Shown here piece by piece: positions 1 through 8,271 of a DNA stretch of 64,000 nt; the stretch's first letter is position 1; every line of letters starts with the position of its first letter. The translations under genes and the position numbers were made by a program. The notes below the pieces were generated by a model. It did not search any database. It worked only from the letters and a program-made list of their open reading frames with translations, and was not told where the DNA came from. Source of the DNA: Rhodocyclales bacterium (lineage in GTDB: Bacteria > Pseudomonadota > Gammaproteobacteria > Burkholderiales > Rhodocyclaceae); the NCBI GenBank assembly GCA_016235805.1, contig JACRIY010000124.1, positions 1 through 64,000 of the forward strand, written 5' to 3'.

Positions 1-146
1 AGAATTCCAACCAACCCTGAGGAGGATCCGAACTTAGAGAATACGCTACACTTATCCACAGCCATGCCTATGACAGGCGGCTTTAGCCCCTGGTCAAAAT
101 TCAATGCGCACAGCTGGTCAGTTTTAAACGCGCGCCGACAGCATGG

Positions 147-638
147 ATGATTTCGCTTGTCCAATTTAAGCACTCGGATCGCCTTTTCGGGCGCCAGATC
201 AATCTCTACTATCTCGGACGTGAATCCCTAAAGGGCGTCGATCGGGATGGTGCGGGTTATCCACTCTTTTGCATCGATACATCGAACACCAAACGCAACA
301 TGCACGATTTAGAGCGGCCGCTAATTAAGCATACCGAGCCGTCGGCAGCGACGGCGTTCTGTGAATCGCTTTTCGTAGACGATGGAGGTTTTCTGGGGCG
401 ACCGTTCATCTTGAATGACATTGACGGCCTTTTTGACTTTCCACCAGAATCCAGCGCAGAGTATATAAAGTATCGCAAGGCTTACGATGAAGGATCCTTA
501 CCCGTCGCTGTCACAAAACTGGAAGCTGACGTTCAAACATCGGACACCTCATTGGAAATGAACACCCTCAAGCGTTTAGAAGCTCGAGTCGCTGCTTTCA
601 AGAAAGCTAGCCGGCAAGATCTCGAGGATAAGCAATAG
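147..638 (+). CDS. Hypothetical protein, 163 aa, lower GC than the rest of the window
   Basis: I do not recognise this protein. It is soluble-looking with no signal peptide or membrane segment, has an acidic middle and a charged, probably helical C-terminus (KRLEARVAAFKKAS). Base composition is visibly less GC-rich than all genes from 1264 onward, and codon use includes many A/T-ending codons, which suggests acquisition by transfer. The ATG at 147 is the only clear start; an in-frame stop lies about 60 bases upstream and the Shine-Dalgarno match is weak. It stands alone, with more than 600 bases of gene-poor sequence after it. That it is a real gene rests on ORF length in a less GC-rich stretch, where chance ORFs are rarer. 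Confidence 0.5.
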   Translation: MISLVQFKHSDRLFGRQINLYYLGRESLKGVDRDGAGYPLFCIDTSNTKRNMHDLERPLIKHTEPSAATAFCESLFVDDGGFLGRPFILNDIDGLFDFPPESSAEYIKYRKAYDEGSLPVAVTKLEADVQTSDTSLEMNTLKRLEARVAAFKKASRQDLEDKQ

Positions 639-639
639 G

Positions 640-1263
640 GCGCTTTCCCCCTGAAGCCTTGTAGTTTGGAAGGCTGGCTTTTGGCGATGCGGCGAACTAT
701 CGGGCCAGAGCGCCCGGAACCATTTTAGTGGGGGCAGAGATTCTCCTATTCCCACCCAGTTTCCCACCCAACGACGAAGAATGACGACCGGCCAATTTTT
801 TTGGCCGGCAATAGTTATAGTATTGGCAAGGGTTACAGGCCGTTAATGCAACTTGCATCAGCGCTATTCAGCCAGTAACGCATTGCGGCTTTCCTCGAAT
901 TCGATGGCGCAGGTTTTACCGCGCTTTTCCATATTGCGACAGAACTTTCTTGGTGGCGCCCTGGCCGATGGCGTTCGGCAACATGGTCATCGAACCTGCG
1001 GCCGGGGTCCCGGCGACGCCCGGTGTTTCCAGCGCCGTCCCCGGCTTACTCGGCGATATCGCCGACGATTGCGGCGTCCTTCCCGCCCGGCAGATCGCCG
1101 ATTGCCTGCTACGAAGATAACCCGCTAATCCAATTAGTTTTCCCGGTCCCCGGATAACAAAATTTGTTGTCGGCCAACTGCGCGTACAACAACAAATGCA
1201 GGGCACAATCGCGGTTCTCGCAAAGTCTTGTAGAAGACTGACAACTTACCAGAGATAGGCCCC
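640..1263. other. Gene-poor stretch before the acyl-CoA ligase operon
   Basis: About 620 bases without a convincing gene. ORFs on both strands here (for example 853-1128 and 916-1206) have low-complexity Arg/Pro/Ala translations and no start signals. The first half is less GC-rich and contains a T-loop inverted repeat; the second half returns to the high GC of the main chromosome, so a composition boundary lies near 890. The last 130 bases should hold the promoter of the ligase operon, but I cannot identify -35/-10 boxes with confidence. Confidence 0.5.
788..808. repeat. Perfect 8-bp inverted repeat with T5 loop
   Basis: CCGGCCAA, five T, then TTGGCCGG. The arms are perfect and could form a hairpin in either strand. 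There is no T-run directly after the stem, so it is not a standard terminator, and it follows no nearby stop codon (the previous gene ends 150 bases upstream). Function unknown. Confidence 0.5.
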
Positions 1264-2787
1264 ATGTCCGACGCAACCACGCTCCAGACCCTGCTGTCCA
1301 CCGGCACCGAAACCGCCGCCGCAATCGGTGCACCCTCGCGCAAAGCGCTGACCCACGGCGAACTGCGTGCCCTGATAACGCGTACCGTCACCCGCCTCAA
1401 CGAGCTCGGCGCGGGCCGCAACGACCGCGTCGCCATCGTCCTGCCCAACGGGCCCGAGATGGCCGCCTGCTTCCTTGCCGTAGCCACCGGCACGGCGTCG
1501 GCGCCGCTCAACCCGGCTTACCGCCAGGATGAATTTGAGTTCTACCTCGGCGACCTGAATGCCAGGCTGCTGATTGCCATGCAGGGCGTCGACACCCCGG
1601 CGCGCGCCGCAGCGGCCAAGCTCGGCGTGCCCATCGTCGAACTGGTGCCCGACACGGCGGCCGGCGCCGGCAGCTTCACACTGCAAGGTGCCGGGGCGGG
1701 GAAGCCCGCCGCCGAAGGCGGCTTCGCCCAGCCCGACGACGTGGCCATGGTGCTGCACACCTCGGGCACCACTTCGCGGCCGAAGATCGTGCCGCTGTCG
1801 CAGAAGAACCTCTGCGCCTCGGCCGGCAACATCCGTCGCACGCTGGCCTTCACCACGTCGGATCGCGGCCTCAACATCATGCCGCTTTTCCACATCCACG
1901 GCCTGATCGCCGGGGTGCTGGCGCCGATCTCGGCCGGCTCGGAAGTGTTCTGCTCGCCCGGCTTCGATGCGCTGAAATTCTTCGGCTGGATGGACGAGTG
2001 CCACCCCACCTGGTACACCGCCGTGCCGACCATGCACCAGGCCATCCTGACGCGCGCCCCGCGCAACAAGGAAATCATCGCGAAGAACCCGCTGCGCTTC
2101 CTGCGTTCATCGTCCTCGTCGATTCCGCCGCAGGTCATCACCGAGCTCGAAGCCGTGTTCGGCGCACCCCTGATCGAGGCTTACGGCATGACCGAAGCCA
2201 CCCATCAGATGGCCAGCAATCCGCTGCCGCCGGCCAAGCGCAAGCCCGGCTCGGTCGGCCTCGCCGCCGGCCCGGAAGTGCAGATCATGGACGAAGCCGG
2301 CAACATCCTGCCGCCCGACACCGTGGGCGAGATCGTGATCCGAGGCGCCAACGTCACCACCGGATACGAGAACAATCCCAAGGCCAATGCCGAGGGCTTC
2401 ACCAACGGCTGGTTCCGCACCGGGGACCAGGGCGTGAAGGACGCCGAGGGCTATGTCTCGCTGACCGGCCGCCTCAAGGAAATCATCAACCGCGGTGGCG
2501 AGAAGATCTCGCCGCGCGAGATCGATGAAATCATCATGGACCACCCCGCCGTCTCGCAGGTGGTCTGCTTTGCCGTGCCGCACCCCAAACTGGGCGAGGA
2601 AGTCGGCGCCGCCGTGGTGCTGAAGGAAGGCGCCAGCGCCACCGAGAAGGACATCCAGGCCTTCGTCGCCACCCGCGTCGCCGATTTCAAGGTGCCGAAG
2701 AAGGTGCTGATCCTGCCCGAGATTCCCAAGGGCGCCACCGGCAAGCTGCAGCGCATCGGACTGGCGCAGAAGCTCGGCCTTGCCTGA
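1264..2787 (+). CDS. AMP-forming acyl-CoA synthetase, oxalyl-CoA synthetase-like
   Basis: ANL-superfamily adenylating enzyme, 507 aa, predicted to activate a carboxylic acid with ATP and join it to CoA in the cytoplasm. The P-loop-like A3 motif LHTSGTTSRPKIVPLS is near residue 165, the A5 motif EAYGMTEATHQMAS near 305, the A7/A8 region GWFRTGDQG...GRLKEIINRGGEKISP near 385-420, and the C-terminal PKGATGKLQR supplies the catalytic lysine. The TSRPK form of A3 and the short N-terminus resemble the oxalate-CoA ligase (Pcs60/AAE3) branch. No formyl-CoA transferase or oxalyl-CoA decarboxylase is nearby, so the substrate stays open. It heads a same-strand run with the TctCBA transporter 71 bases downstream, suggesting that it activates the imported acid. 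Confidence 0.88.
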   Translation: MSDATTLQTLLSTGTETAAAIGAPSRKALTHGELRALITRTVTRLNELGAGRNDRVAIVLPNGPEMAACFLAVATGTASAPLNPAYRQDEFEFYLGDLNARLLIAMQGVDTPARAAAAKLGVPIVELVPDTAAGAGSFTLQGAGAGKPAAEGGFAQPDDVAMVLHTSGTTSRPKIVPLSQKNLCASAGNIRRTLAFTTSDRGLNIMPLFHIHGLIAGVLAPISAGSEVFCSPGFDALKFFGWMDECHPTWYTAVPTMHQAILTRAPRNKEIIAKNPLRFLRSSSSSIPPQVITELEAVFGAPLIEAYGMTEATHQMASNPLPPAKRKPGSVGLAAGPEVQIMDEAGNILPPDTVGEIVIRGANVTTGYENNPKANAEGFTNGWFRTGDQGVKDAEGYVSLTGRLKEIINRGGEKISPREIDEIIMDHPAVSQVVCFAVPHPKLGEEVGAAVVLKEGASATEKDIQAFVATRVADFKVPKKVLILPEIPKGATGKLQRIGLAQKLGLA

Positions 2788-2858
2788 TTCCCCGCGCGGC
2801 GACGAGATCTCGCCGCGCAGCCCCGCATACAAAAAAGCATGTCCCCAAGGAGAAGACC

Positions 2859-3851
2859 ATGAAACTGACCACGATCGCCGCCGCACTGGGCGCCGCAGCA
2901 CTTTTCGCCGCTCCCGCCGCGCAGGCCTGGGAACCGACTAAACCGGTCGAGTTCGTCGTTCCCGCCGGCACCGGCGGCGGTGCCGACCAGATGGCGCGTT
3001 TCATCCAGGGCATCGTCACCAAGCACAAGCTGATGAAGCAGCCGATCGTGGTGGTGAACAAGTCAGGCGGCGCGGGCGCCGAAGGCTTCCTCGAGGTCAA
3101 GGGCTCGGCCGGCAACCCGCACAAGATCATCATTACCCTGTCCAACCTCTTCACCACGCCGCTGGCCACCGCCGTGCCCTTCAACTGGCGTGACCTGACC
3201 CCGGTGGCGATGCTGGCGCTCGACGAGTTCGTGCTCTGGGTGAATGCCGAATCGCCGCACAAGACCGCCAAGGACTATGTCTCGGCGATCAAGATGGGCG
3301 CCGACAACCGCTACAAGATGGCTGGCACCGGTTCCAAGCAGGAAGACCAGATCATCACCGTGATGATCGAAAAGGCTACCGCCAAGAAGATCACCTACGT
3401 GCCCTTCAAGGGCGGCGGCGACGTCGCCGTGCAACTGGTCGGCAAGCATGTCGATTCGACGGTGAACAATCCGATCGAGGCCGAAGCGCACTGGCGCTCG
3501 GGCAAGCTGCGCGCCCTGTGCGTGATGGACGCCAATCCCCTGCCCTACAAGGCCAAGGTCACCGCGACACAATCCTGGGCTGACATTCCCACCTGCAAGT
3601 CGGCCGGCATCGATGCCGAATACCTGATGCTGCGCGGCATCTTCATGACGCCGAACGCGACGCCGGAACAGGTGGCCTACTATGTCGACCTGTTCAAGAA
3701 GCTGCGCGAGCTGCCGGAATGGAAGGAGTTCATGGAGAAGGGCGCCTTCAACCAGACCTTCATGACCGGCAAGGAGTATGCCGACTGGGTGGCAAAGGCC
3801 GAGGCGCAGCACGTCGCGTTGATGAAGAGCGCGGGCTTCCTCGCCAAGTAA
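2859..3851 (+). CDS. Bug/TctC-type periplasmic solute-binding protein of a tripartite tricarboxylate transporter
   Basis: 330 aa with a clear Sec signal peptide (MKLTTIAAALGAAALFAAPAAQA, cleavage near residue 23). The mature protein opens with WEPTKPVEFVVPAGTGGGAD, the typical Bug-family start whose beta-strand and glycine loop bind a carboxylate of the ligand. The length is normal for the family. It should capture an organic acid in the periplasm and deliver it to the TctA/TctB membrane proteins encoded next. AAGGAG sits 7 bases before the ATG. Bug receptors are highly duplicated in betaproteobacteria and ligand cannot be assigned from sequence; carboxylates such as dicarboxylates or hydroxy acids are the usual range. 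Confidence 0.92.
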   Translation: MKLTTIAAALGAAALFAAPAAQAWEPTKPVEFVVPAGTGGGADQMARFIQGIVTKHKLMKQPIVVVNKSGGAGAEGFLEVKGSAGNPHKIIITLSNLFTTPLATAVPFNWRDLTPVAMLALDEFVLWVNAESPHKTAKDYVSAIKMGADNRYKMAGTGSKQEDQIITVMIEKATAKKITYVPFKGGGDVAVQLVGKHVDSTVNNPIEAEAHWRSGKLRALCVMDANPLPYKAKVTATQSWADIPTCKSAGIDAEYLMLRGIFMTPNATPEQVAYYVDLFKKLRELPEWKEFMEKGAFNQTFMTGKEYADWVAKAEAQHVALMKSAGFLAK

Positions 3852-3854
3852 GCC

Positions 3855-4355
3855 GTGTCGGATCAGGAACAGGGAGCCGGCCTCAACCGGCGCATCCCCG
3901 AGGCGGGAGTAGCGGCGCTGCTCTTCGCGATCGGCGGCATCGTGATCATGGACAGCCTGCGCGTCGGCATCGAGTGGGCCGACGACGGCCCCAAGGCGGG
4001 TTACTTCCCCTTCTTCATCGGCCTGCTGCTGAGCTTTTCCTCCGGCTGGACACTGCTGCAAACGCTGCTCGGCTGGAGCCGTGAGACCAAGCTGTTCTCG
4101 CAATGGAGCGAGTTGCGCGATGTCTCCGCAATGCTGGTGCCGACCACCGTGTTCATCGTCGCCGTGCCCTTGCTCGGCCTTTACTTTCCGGGCGCGCTGC
4201 TGATCGGCTACTTCATGAAGCGCCATGGCGATTTTGGCTGGGCGACCACGGTGCTGACCGCGCTGGGCGTGCCGCTCACCTTTTTCCTGATCTTCGAACG
4301 CTGGTTCCTGGTGCCGCTCGCCAAGGGTCCGATCGAAGCCTGGCTGGGGTTTTAA
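3855..4355 (+). CDS. tctB: TctB-family small membrane subunit of the tripartite tricarboxylate transporter
   Basis: 166 aa with four hydrophobic segments (about residues 17-40, 53-72, 88-112 and 125-150), as in TctB proteins, the small four-helix subunit that accompanies TctA. The start is GTG three bases after the tctC stop, implying translational coupling; no closer ATG preserves the first helix. It lies between the receptor gene and tctA. The separation from tctA is unusually long, 226 bases, and that gap contains repeat elements, so an originally tight tctC-tctB-tctA operon seems to have been expanded by repeat insertion. Confidence 0.85.
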   Translation: MSDQEQGAGLNRRIPEAGVAALLFAIGGIVIMDSLRVGIEWADDGPKAGYFPFFIGLLLSFSSGWTLLQTLLGWSRETKLFSQWSELRDVSAMLVPTTVFIVAVPLLGLYFPGALLIGYFMKRHGDFGWATTVLTALGVPLTFFLIFERWFLVPLAKGPIEAWLGF

Positions 4356-4399
4356 CGTGAAGCAACAGGATCAATCGCTGGTGATATCGAGCGAAGCGA

Positions 4400-4560
4400 G
4401 CCAATCAATAGCCTCCCCGCGAGGGGAGGATGGGAGGGGTGGGCCTTCAATTCGCCTTTGGTTCCGGCCGCTGCGCTTAACGCCGATGATGCCGGCGTTA
4501 GCCTTCACCGAAACTTCGTTTTCGCGTGTTCCATCATCGACGGGTGGCTTTCGCCGCCAT
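4400..4560 (+). repeat. Repeat-filled tctB-tctA gap: C/G hairpin plus TAACGCCG palindrome element
   Basis: The gap carries two perfect hairpins. The first is CCTCCCC-GCGA-GGGGAGG at 4412-4429. The second is TAACGCCG-ATGATGC-CGGCGTTA at 4478-4500. The second and its flanks (CCGGCCGCTGCGCT before; GCCTTCACCGAAACTTCG after) closely match a copy inside the asparagine synthase gene near 17165-17230, so this is a dispersed element. The ORF called at 4357-4569 merely translates this repeat sequence. A Shine-Dalgarno-like AGGAAAG follows the element and serves tctA. Confidence 0.8.
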
Positions 4561-4581
4561 CCGCGTTAGGAAAGCTCTGAG

Positions 4582-6096
4582 ATGGATGAACTAAACAGCC
4601 TGATGCAGGGCTTCGCCGTGGCGATGACCCTGCCCAACCTGGGCTTCATGCTTCTCGGCCTGCTGCTCGGCATCCTGATCGGCGTGCTGCCTGGCCTTGG
4701 CGGTGCCAACGGCGTGGCGATCCTGCTGCCGCTGACCTTCTCGATGAACCCGACCTCGGCCATCATCATGCTCTCCTGCATTTACTGGGGCGCGCTGTTC
4801 GGCGGGGCGATCACCTCCATCCTGTTCAACATCCCCGGCGAACCCTGGTCGGTGGCCACCACCTTCGACGGCTTCCCGCTGGCGCAGCAGGGCCGCGCCG
4901 CCGAGGCGTTGACGGCGGCCTTCACCTCGTCCTTCGTCGGCGCGTTCTTCGCCGTGCTGGCGATCACCTTCCTTGCCCCGCTGCTGGCCAGGTTCGCGCT
5001 CCAGTTCGGCCCGCCGGAATTCTTCGCCGTGCAGATGCTGACCTTCTGCAGCTTCATCGGCATGAGCAAGGATCCCCCGATGAAGACCCTGGCGGCGATG
5101 ATGCTGGGCTTCGCCCTCGCGGCCGTCGGCATGGACACGGTGACCGGCCAACTGCGCATGACCTTCGGCTTCACCGAAATGCTCAAGGGCTTCGACTTCC
5201 TGATCGCGGTGATCGGCCTCTTCGGCATCGGCGAGATCCTGCTGACCATGGAAGAAGGCCTGGCCTTCAAGGGCAAGTCGGCCAAGATCAATTTCCGCAT
5301 CGTCTGGCAGACCTGGAAGGAGTTGCTTCAATACTGGCGCACCTTCATCCGTTCGGTGCTGATCGGCTGCTGGATGGGCATCACGCCGGGCGGCGCGACG
5401 CCGGCCTCCTTCATGGGCTACGGCATGGCGCGCCGCGCCGCCAAGGACAAGGAGTCCTTCGGCCGCGGCAACATCGAGGGCGTGGTGGCGCCGGAGACTG
5501 CGGCCCATGCCGCCGGCACCAGCGCCCTGCTGCCGATGCTGACGCTGGGCATCCCCGGTTCGCCGACCGCGGCCGTGCTGCTTGGAGGCCTGCTTATCTG
5601 GGGCCTGCAGCCGGGCCCGCTGCTCTTCGTCGAGCAGAAGGACTTCGTCTGGGGCCTGATCGCCTCGATGTACCTCGGCAACCTGGTTGGGCTCTTCGTC
5701 GTGCTGACCACCGTGCCCTGGTGGGCGGCGATACTGCGCATCCCCTTCCCGGTGATCGCGCCGGTGATCATCTTCATCTGCGCCATCGGCGCCTACACGG
5801 TGCATAGTTCGATTTTCGACGTGATCATGATGCTGGTGTTCGGCGTTCTCGGTTACCTGTTCAAGAAGCTGCGCTACCCGATGGCGCCGCTGGTGTTGGC
5901 GCTGGTGCTGGGCGACATGGCGGAATCCTCGTTCCGCCAGTCGATGCTGCTCTCGCAGGGGGCCGTGAACATTTTCTATTCCAACTGGCTGGTCGGCGGC
6001 CTGATGGCACTGTCCATCTTCCTGTTGCTCCTGCCGGCATGGGGCGGCATGAAGAACATGCTGCGGCGGCGCGAGGCGCGCGCCTACCTGGGCTGA
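4582..6096 (+). CDS. tctA: TctA-family large permease subunit of the tripartite tricarboxylate transporter
   Basis: 504 aa, the usual TctA length, with about eleven to twelve hydrophobic helices. Family motifs are visible: GVLPGLGGANGVAILLPLTF near residue 35, the related second repeat GCWMGITPGGATPASFMGYG near 260, and LTLGIPGSPTAAVLLGGLLIWGLQPGP near 315. The two related glycine/proline loops form the substrate path in this secondary transporter family. With TctC and TctB it should take up an organic acid across the inner membrane. The ATG at 4582 follows AGGAAAG with normal spacing, downstream of the repeat-filled gap. Confidence 0.95.
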   Translation: MDELNSLMQGFAVAMTLPNLGFMLLGLLLGILIGVLPGLGGANGVAILLPLTFSMNPTSAIIMLSCIYWGALFGGAITSILFNIPGEPWSVATTFDGFPLAQQGRAAEALTAAFTSSFVGAFFAVLAITFLAPLLARFALQFGPPEFFAVQMLTFCSFIGMSKDPPMKTLAAMMLGFALAAVGMDTVTGQLRMTFGFTEMLKGFDFLIAVIGLFGIGEILLTMEEGLAFKGKSAKINFRIVWQTWKELLQYWRTFIRSVLIGCWMGITPGGATPASFMGYGMARRAAKDKESFGRGNIEGVVAPETAAHAAGTSALLPMLTLGIPGSPTAAVLLGGLLIWGLQPGPLLFVEQKDFVWGLIASMYLGNLVGLFVVLTTVPWWAAILRIPFPVIAPVIIFICAIGAYTVHSSIFDVIMMLVFGVLGYLFKKLRYPMAPLVLALVLGDMAESSFRQSMLLSQGAVNIFYSNWLVGGLMALSIFLLLLPAWGGMKNMLRRREARAYLG

Positions 6097-6142
6097 GCGC
6101 AAGCATGCGACGACGGTTGCCAAACTCGAACAAGGACGTGTC

Positions 6143-6916
6143 ATGAAGTGGTTGCGTTTCAGGCATCAGGGCAGGACGGCGTTTGGAGTCCTCGATGGAG
6201 ACCATGTCGCCGTTCATTCCGGCGACATGTTCGGCGACCGGCAGGCGACCGGCGAGCGGGTGCCGGTGGCGGAGCTCGAGTGGCTGACGCCGAGCGTGCC
6301 GGGCAAGATGATCGGGCTGTGGAACAACTTCCACGCTGCCGCGGAGAAGAACGGCTGGGCGACCCCGGCCGAACCGCTCTACTTCCTCAAGGCGGCCAGC
6401 AGCTTTTGCGCGCACGGCCAGCCGATCCGCGCGCCGGCCAGCTATGACGGACGGGTGATCTACGAAGGCGAACTGGCGGTCGTCATCGGCCGGACCGCGA
6501 GCGCGGTCAGCGTCGAGGAGGCGTCGTCTTGCATCTTCGGCTACAGCTGCGCCAACGACGTGACCGCGATGGAATTGCTCAACCGCGATCCGAGTTTTCC
6601 GCAATGGTCGCGGGCCAAGGGCTTCGACACTTTCGGCGTCTTCGGTCCGGTGGTCGATACCGACTTCGATCCGGCGCAGGGCGAGGTGGTGGTGCTGCTC
6701 AACGGCCGCGAGCGGCAGCGCTACCCGCTGGCCGACATGATATTTCCACCAGCGCAGCTGGTATCGATGATCTCGCAGGACATGACCCTGCATCCGGGCG
6801 ACGTCATTCTTTGCGGCACTTCGCTCGGCGTGCTGCCGATGAAGCCGGGCATGCGCGTCGAGGTCGTCATCGATGGCATCGGCACGCTGGCCAACGACTA
6901 CGTGAAACTGCCATGA
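6143..6916 (+). CDS. Fumarylacetoacetate hydrolase (FAH) family protein
   Basis: 257 aa. The C-terminal FAH fold begins near residue 55 (PGKMIGLWNNFHAAAEK) with the metal-binding acidic cluster at VIYEGELAVVIG near residue 107 and the later conserved stretch YSCANDVTAMELLNRD and AKGFDTFGVFGP. The family includes acylpyruvate hydrolases, oxaloacetate decarboxylases and 2-hydroxyhepta-2,4-diene-1,7-dioate isomerases; the exact reaction cannot be told from sequence. The end MILCGTSLG-type stretch (DVILCGTSLGVLPMKPG) matches the family. It lies 46 bases after tctA and overlaps the next gene by ATGA, so it belongs to the same operon and probably acts on the imported or CoA-activated compound. Confidence 0.85.
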   Translation: MKWLRFRHQGRTAFGVLDGDHVAVHSGDMFGDRQATGERVPVAELEWLTPSVPGKMIGLWNNFHAAAEKNGWATPAEPLYFLKAASSFCAHGQPIRAPASYDGRVIYEGELAVVIGRTASAVSVEEASSCIFGYSCANDVTAMELLNRDPSFPQWSRAKGFDTFGVFGPVVDTDFDPAQGEVVVLLNGRERQRYPLADMIFPPAQLVSMISQDMTLHPGDVILCGTSLGVLPMKPGMRVEVVIDGIGTLANDYVKLP

Positions 6917-7914
6917 AGATCTGCATCGTCGGCGCCGGCGCGATCGGCGGCATGATCGCCGCCCGCCTGGCCCATGTCGGTCATGAAGTCACGGTGATCG
7001 TCCGTGGCGCCAACCTCGACGCCGTGCGTCGCAACGGCGGCATGAAGCTGATCTGGGAAGACGGCACGGAGATCCTGGGACCATTGCGTGCCACCGACAG
7101 CCCGGCCGAGGCCGGGCCTCAGGATTGCGTGATCCTGGCACTGAAGGCGCATCAGTTGCGCCCGCTGCTGGGCCAGATGCCGGCCCTGCTGGCGGAGCAC
7201 ACCTCGATCGTCACCATGCAGAACGGCATTCCTTTCTGGTATTTCCACCGCCACGGCGGCGAGTACGAAGGGCGCAGGGTGGAAAGCGTCGATCCCGGCG
7301 GCGAACTGATCGCCGCGCTGGGCGCGGCACGCATCATCGGCTCCATCGTCTACCCGGCCTCGGAGCTGATAGCGCCGGGAGTCGTCCGCCATATCGAGGG
7401 CAACCGCTTCACGCTGGGCGAGCCGGACGGCAGCGACAGCGAGCGGATCCGCGCCATCGCCGGCGCGATGCGCGACGCCGGCTTCAAGGCGCCGATCAGC
7501 AACGACATCCGCAGCGAGATCTGGCTCAAGCTCTGGGGCAACGTGATCTTCAATCCGGTCAGCGCGCTGACCCACGCCACGCTCGAGGACATCTGCCGCT
7601 ATCCGCTTACCCGTGACCTTGCGGCGAAAGTGATGGCCGAGGCCCAGGCCATCGGCGAGAAGCTGGGCGTGAAATTCAAGGTGTCGATCGACAAGCGCAT
7701 CGCCGGCGCCGAGGCGATCGGTGCGCACAAGACCTCGATGTTGCAGGATGTCGAAGCCGGCCGCGCCCTGGAACTGGATGCGCTGGTCGGCTCGGTAGTC
7801 GAAATGGGCCGCATCACCGGCTTGCCGACGCCGCACATCGATGCGGTCTATGCCTGCGCCAAGCTGCTGGACAAGACCCTGCAGGACGCCAAGGGTCGCC
7901 TGCAACTGGGCTGA
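6913..7914 (+). CDS. Ketopantoate reductase (PanE/ApbA) family oxidoreductase
   Basis: 333 aa. The N-terminus MKICIVGAGAIGGMIAARLAHVG is a GxGxxG Rossmann loop for NADP(H). The second domain carries SEIWLKLWGNVIFNPVSALTH near residue 200, where the lysine is the catalytic one in ketopantoate reductase. Real biosynthetic PanE is usually shorter and lies elsewhere; copies in catabolic operons often reduce or oxidise other 2-oxo/2-hydroxy acids, so I call only the family. The ORF track places the start at 6529, inside the hydrolase gene; the ATG at 6913, overlapping the upstream stop by ATGA and beginning the Rossmann motif, is the true start. It ends the transporter operon. Confidence 0.87.
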   Translation: MKICIVGAGAIGGMIAARLAHVGHEVTVIVRGANLDAVRRNGGMKLIWEDGTEILGPLRATDSPAEAGPQDCVILALKAHQLRPLLGQMPALLAEHTSIVTMQNGIPFWYFHRHGGEYEGRRVESVDPGGELIAALGAARIIGSIVYPASELIAPGVVRHIEGNRFTLGEPDGSDSERIRAIAGAMRDAGFKAPISNDIRSEIWLKLWGNVIFNPVSALTHATLEDICRYPLTRDLAAKVMAEAQAIGEKLGVKFKVSIDKRIAGAEAIGAHKTSMLQDVEAGRALELDALVGSVVEMGRITGLPTPHIDAVYACAKLLDKTLQDAKGRLQLG

Positions 7915-7971
7915 TCGGCGCCAGATTCCGTAATTCGCCGGTTCCGCCTTCGTGTCCCGGCGACGCGCCGC

Positions 7972-8163
7972 CTACTGGTCTACGCCGACGATGTCGTCCG
8001 CTTCGAATTCGTCGGGAATCGTGCCGTCACCGATGCCGGTGACCATGGCCGCCATGCTCTCGCTCTGCTTGACGAAATACTCGGCGCTGATCGGGTCGTA
8101 GAAGCGCTGGCCGAGGGCGAGTTCGCTGAACTTGATGCGCTGGCGGGTGGGTTGTGTGGACAT
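7972..8163 (-). CDS. Small hypothetical protein, 63 aa
   Basis: Small acidic protein beginning MSTQPTRQRIKFSEL and ending EFEADDIVGVDQ; I do not recognise it. The track gives a 95-aa form, but the ATG at 8163 gives a plausible compact protein while the upstream extension is Arg/His/Pro-rich and overlaps the sequence next to 6S RNA. It follows zapA and 6S RNA on the same strand, where many relatives carry the 5-formyltetrahydrofolate cyclo-ligase gene instead. Function unknown. Confidence 0.55.
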   Translation of the reverse strand: MSTQPTRQRIKFSELALGQRFYDPISAEYFVKQSESMAAMVTGIGDGTIPDEFEADDIVGVDQ

Positions 8164-8271
8164 GCAGATCCAATAATCGGTCAGATGGTGTGTCGGCTGT
8201 GAGTTGCCGGCGCCAGCAGGGGACAGGCGCCGGTGGCGATTGCGCGAGCAGTGCCGCACAACAGAATTTGA

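Noticed and set aside
853-1206. ORFs on both strands in the first gene-poor stretch
   Set aside because: The translations are low-complexity, overlap each other, lack ribosome-binding sites and look like products of high GC.
4478-4500. TAACGCCG/CGGCGTTA palindromes as integron attC sites
   Set aside because: The arms resemble attC core sites, but only 7 bases separate them, there is no L'/L'' box arrangement, no cassette structure and no integrase. One copy lies within asnB.
4357-4569. 70-aa ORF between tctB and tctA
   Set aside because: It consists of repeat DNA (two hairpins) and has no plausible protein features.
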